DNA of 5,096 nt from VGWB01 sp964614245. GTDB lineage: Bacteria > Bacteroidota > Ignavibacteria > UBA10030. Below the pieces are notes generated by a model. It saw nothing but the letters and a program-made list of their open reading frames with translations, made no database searches and had not been told where the DNA came from. How positions within the stretch are numbered: position 1 is the stretch's first letter; every line of letters starts with the position of its first letter. The DNA lies in assembly GCA_964614245.1 (NCBI GenBank), contig CAZTKU010000201.1, positions 1 through 5,096 on the forward strand, written 5' to 3'. Shown piece by piece: positions 4,479-5,096 of this stretch. A program made the translations under genes and the position numbers.

Positions 4479-5096
4479 ATGTCGTTTGTTCAAGAGCTCA
4501 ACCCGGTCCAGCAAGAAGCTGTAAAGTTCACGAACGGCCCCTTGATGATCATTGCTGGGGCCGGAAGTGGCAAGACGCGCGTGCTCACCTATCGTATCGC
4601 GTACTTGATGAGCTGCGGCGTGCCGGCGTACCAGATCCTGGCGCTGACCTTCACAAACAAGGCAGCCAATGAGATGAAGGAGCGCATCGTCAAGCTGGTT
4701 GGTGAGAAAGCTGCTGAGCTGTGGATGGGCACTTTCCATTCGATTTTTGCACGTATCCTTCGAAAAGAAGCAAAGTTCGTCGGGTACAACCCGCAGTTTA
4801 CCATTTACGATGCCGATGATTCCCTCAGCGCCGTGAAGAAATGCATGGAGAAACGTGGGACCTCATCTCAACAGATTGCGCCTCAAGCAGTCACTGCACG
4901 CATCAGTTCGGCAAAGAACCAGCTCATTTCGCCGAAGGCATACGCCGAGTTGGCGCGCGATTTCATGGATGAAAAAGTGGCCCAGATTTATGAGGAGTAT
5001 GAGATCGCGCTGAAGCGAAGCAACGCCCTGGATTTTGACGACCTTCTTGTGAAACCCATTGAGCTTTTCCAGCGCCACCCCGACGTGCTGAAGAAG
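4479..5096 (+). CDS. UvrD/PcrA/Rep-type superfamily 1A DNA helicase, 3' end outside the window
   Basis: The first 206 residues of an ATP-dependent 3'-5' DNA helicase of the UvrD/PcrA/Rep family are present, enzymes that act in nucleotide excision repair, mismatch repair and clearing proteins from DNA. Visible motifs, in order: Q-motif LNPVQQEAV (7-15); Walker A AGAGSGKT (26-33) with the ATP-binding K32-T33; motif Ia LTFTNKAANEM (56-66); motif Ib TFHS (85-88); and NALDFDDLL (182-190), the conserved segment just before the DExx Walker B motif, which lies beyond the window. Family members are usually around 650-750 residues, so roughly 30% is shown. The frame is intact to the last base. The ATG at 4479 gives the short lead (six residues before LN) usual in the family, but no clear Shine-Dalgarno precedes it. 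The N-terminal part alone does not separate UvrD from PcrA or Rep, so no symbol is assigned. It follows the barrel protein gene on the same strand. Confidence 0.95.
   Translation, partial: MSFVQELNPVQQEAVKFTNGPLMIIAGAGSGKTRVLTYRIAYLMSCGVPAYQILALTFTNKAANEMKERIVKLVGEKAAELWMGTFHSIFARILRKEAKFVGYNPQFTIYDADDSLSAVKKCMEKRGTSSQQIAPQAVTARISSAKNQLISPKAYAELARDFMDEKVAQIYEEYEIALKRSNALDFDDLLVKPIELFQRHPDVLKK

Noticed and set aside
4256..4480. A 74-residue - strand frame exactly filling the gap before the helicase
   Set aside because: No Shine-Dalgarno, no recognisable motif, and it would overlap the helicase start; probably chance.
4419..5078. Antisense frames within the helicase gene
   Set aside because: The + strand frame carries clear helicase motifs over the whole stretch, so these are shadows.

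Overview
The window most likely comes from a member of the Bacteroidota/Chlorobiota/Ignavibacteriota (FCB) group, perhaps an Ignavibacteria-like lineage with a moderately GC-rich genome. This rests on three inferences: a very large outer-membrane beta-barrel protein of a kind I associate with this group, a small GIY-YIG endonuclease gene directly behind a tRNA gene, and sparse Shine-Dalgarno signals. No marker gene settles the phylum. All genes I can support lie on the + strand.

Bases 1-79 are the 3' nine-tenths of a tRNA-Leu(CAA) gene; its first ~8 bases lie before the window. A compact 80-residue GIY-YIG endonuclease gene (96-338) follows 16 bases later. Directly behind it (341-478) is a second, broken copy of the same tRNA-Leu. 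It lacks a recognisable acceptor 5' strand and is split at two arm junctions by short hairpin-forming inserts: 46 nt (two copies of a 23-nt unit) between the D and anticodon arms, and 19 nt between the anticodon and variable arms. The last 46 bases of the tRNA region (37-82) recur exactly at 433-478, so the endonuclease gene sits in a 396-bp unit bounded by direct repeats of the tRNA 3' end.

Bases 479-620 contain no gene but are packed with small palindromes. These include a near-perfect 32-bp palindrome, an inverted diverged copy of the 23-nt unit, and a third 18-nt relic of a tRNA 3' end. The stretch looks like a tRNA-anchored nursery of small mobile or palindromic elements.

Bases 701-4255 encode a 1184-residue exported outer-membrane beta-barrel protein, best started at a TTG with an AGGA ribosome-binding site. 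Upstream in-frame codons run through the tRNA-relic palindromes and are probably not translated. The protein has a signal peptide, two copies of a GxE...RG..DY.I.Y..G.I module, an EF-hand-like calcium loop and a C-terminal Phe beta-signal.

After a 223-bp gap, bases 4479-5096 hold the first 206 residues of a UvrD/PcrA-type superfamily 1 DNA helicase that runs off the window. The barrel protein and the helicase share a strand but have no obvious functional link. The most unusual part is 1-620, where tRNA fragments, an endonuclease gene and related hairpins appear to form one mobile system.
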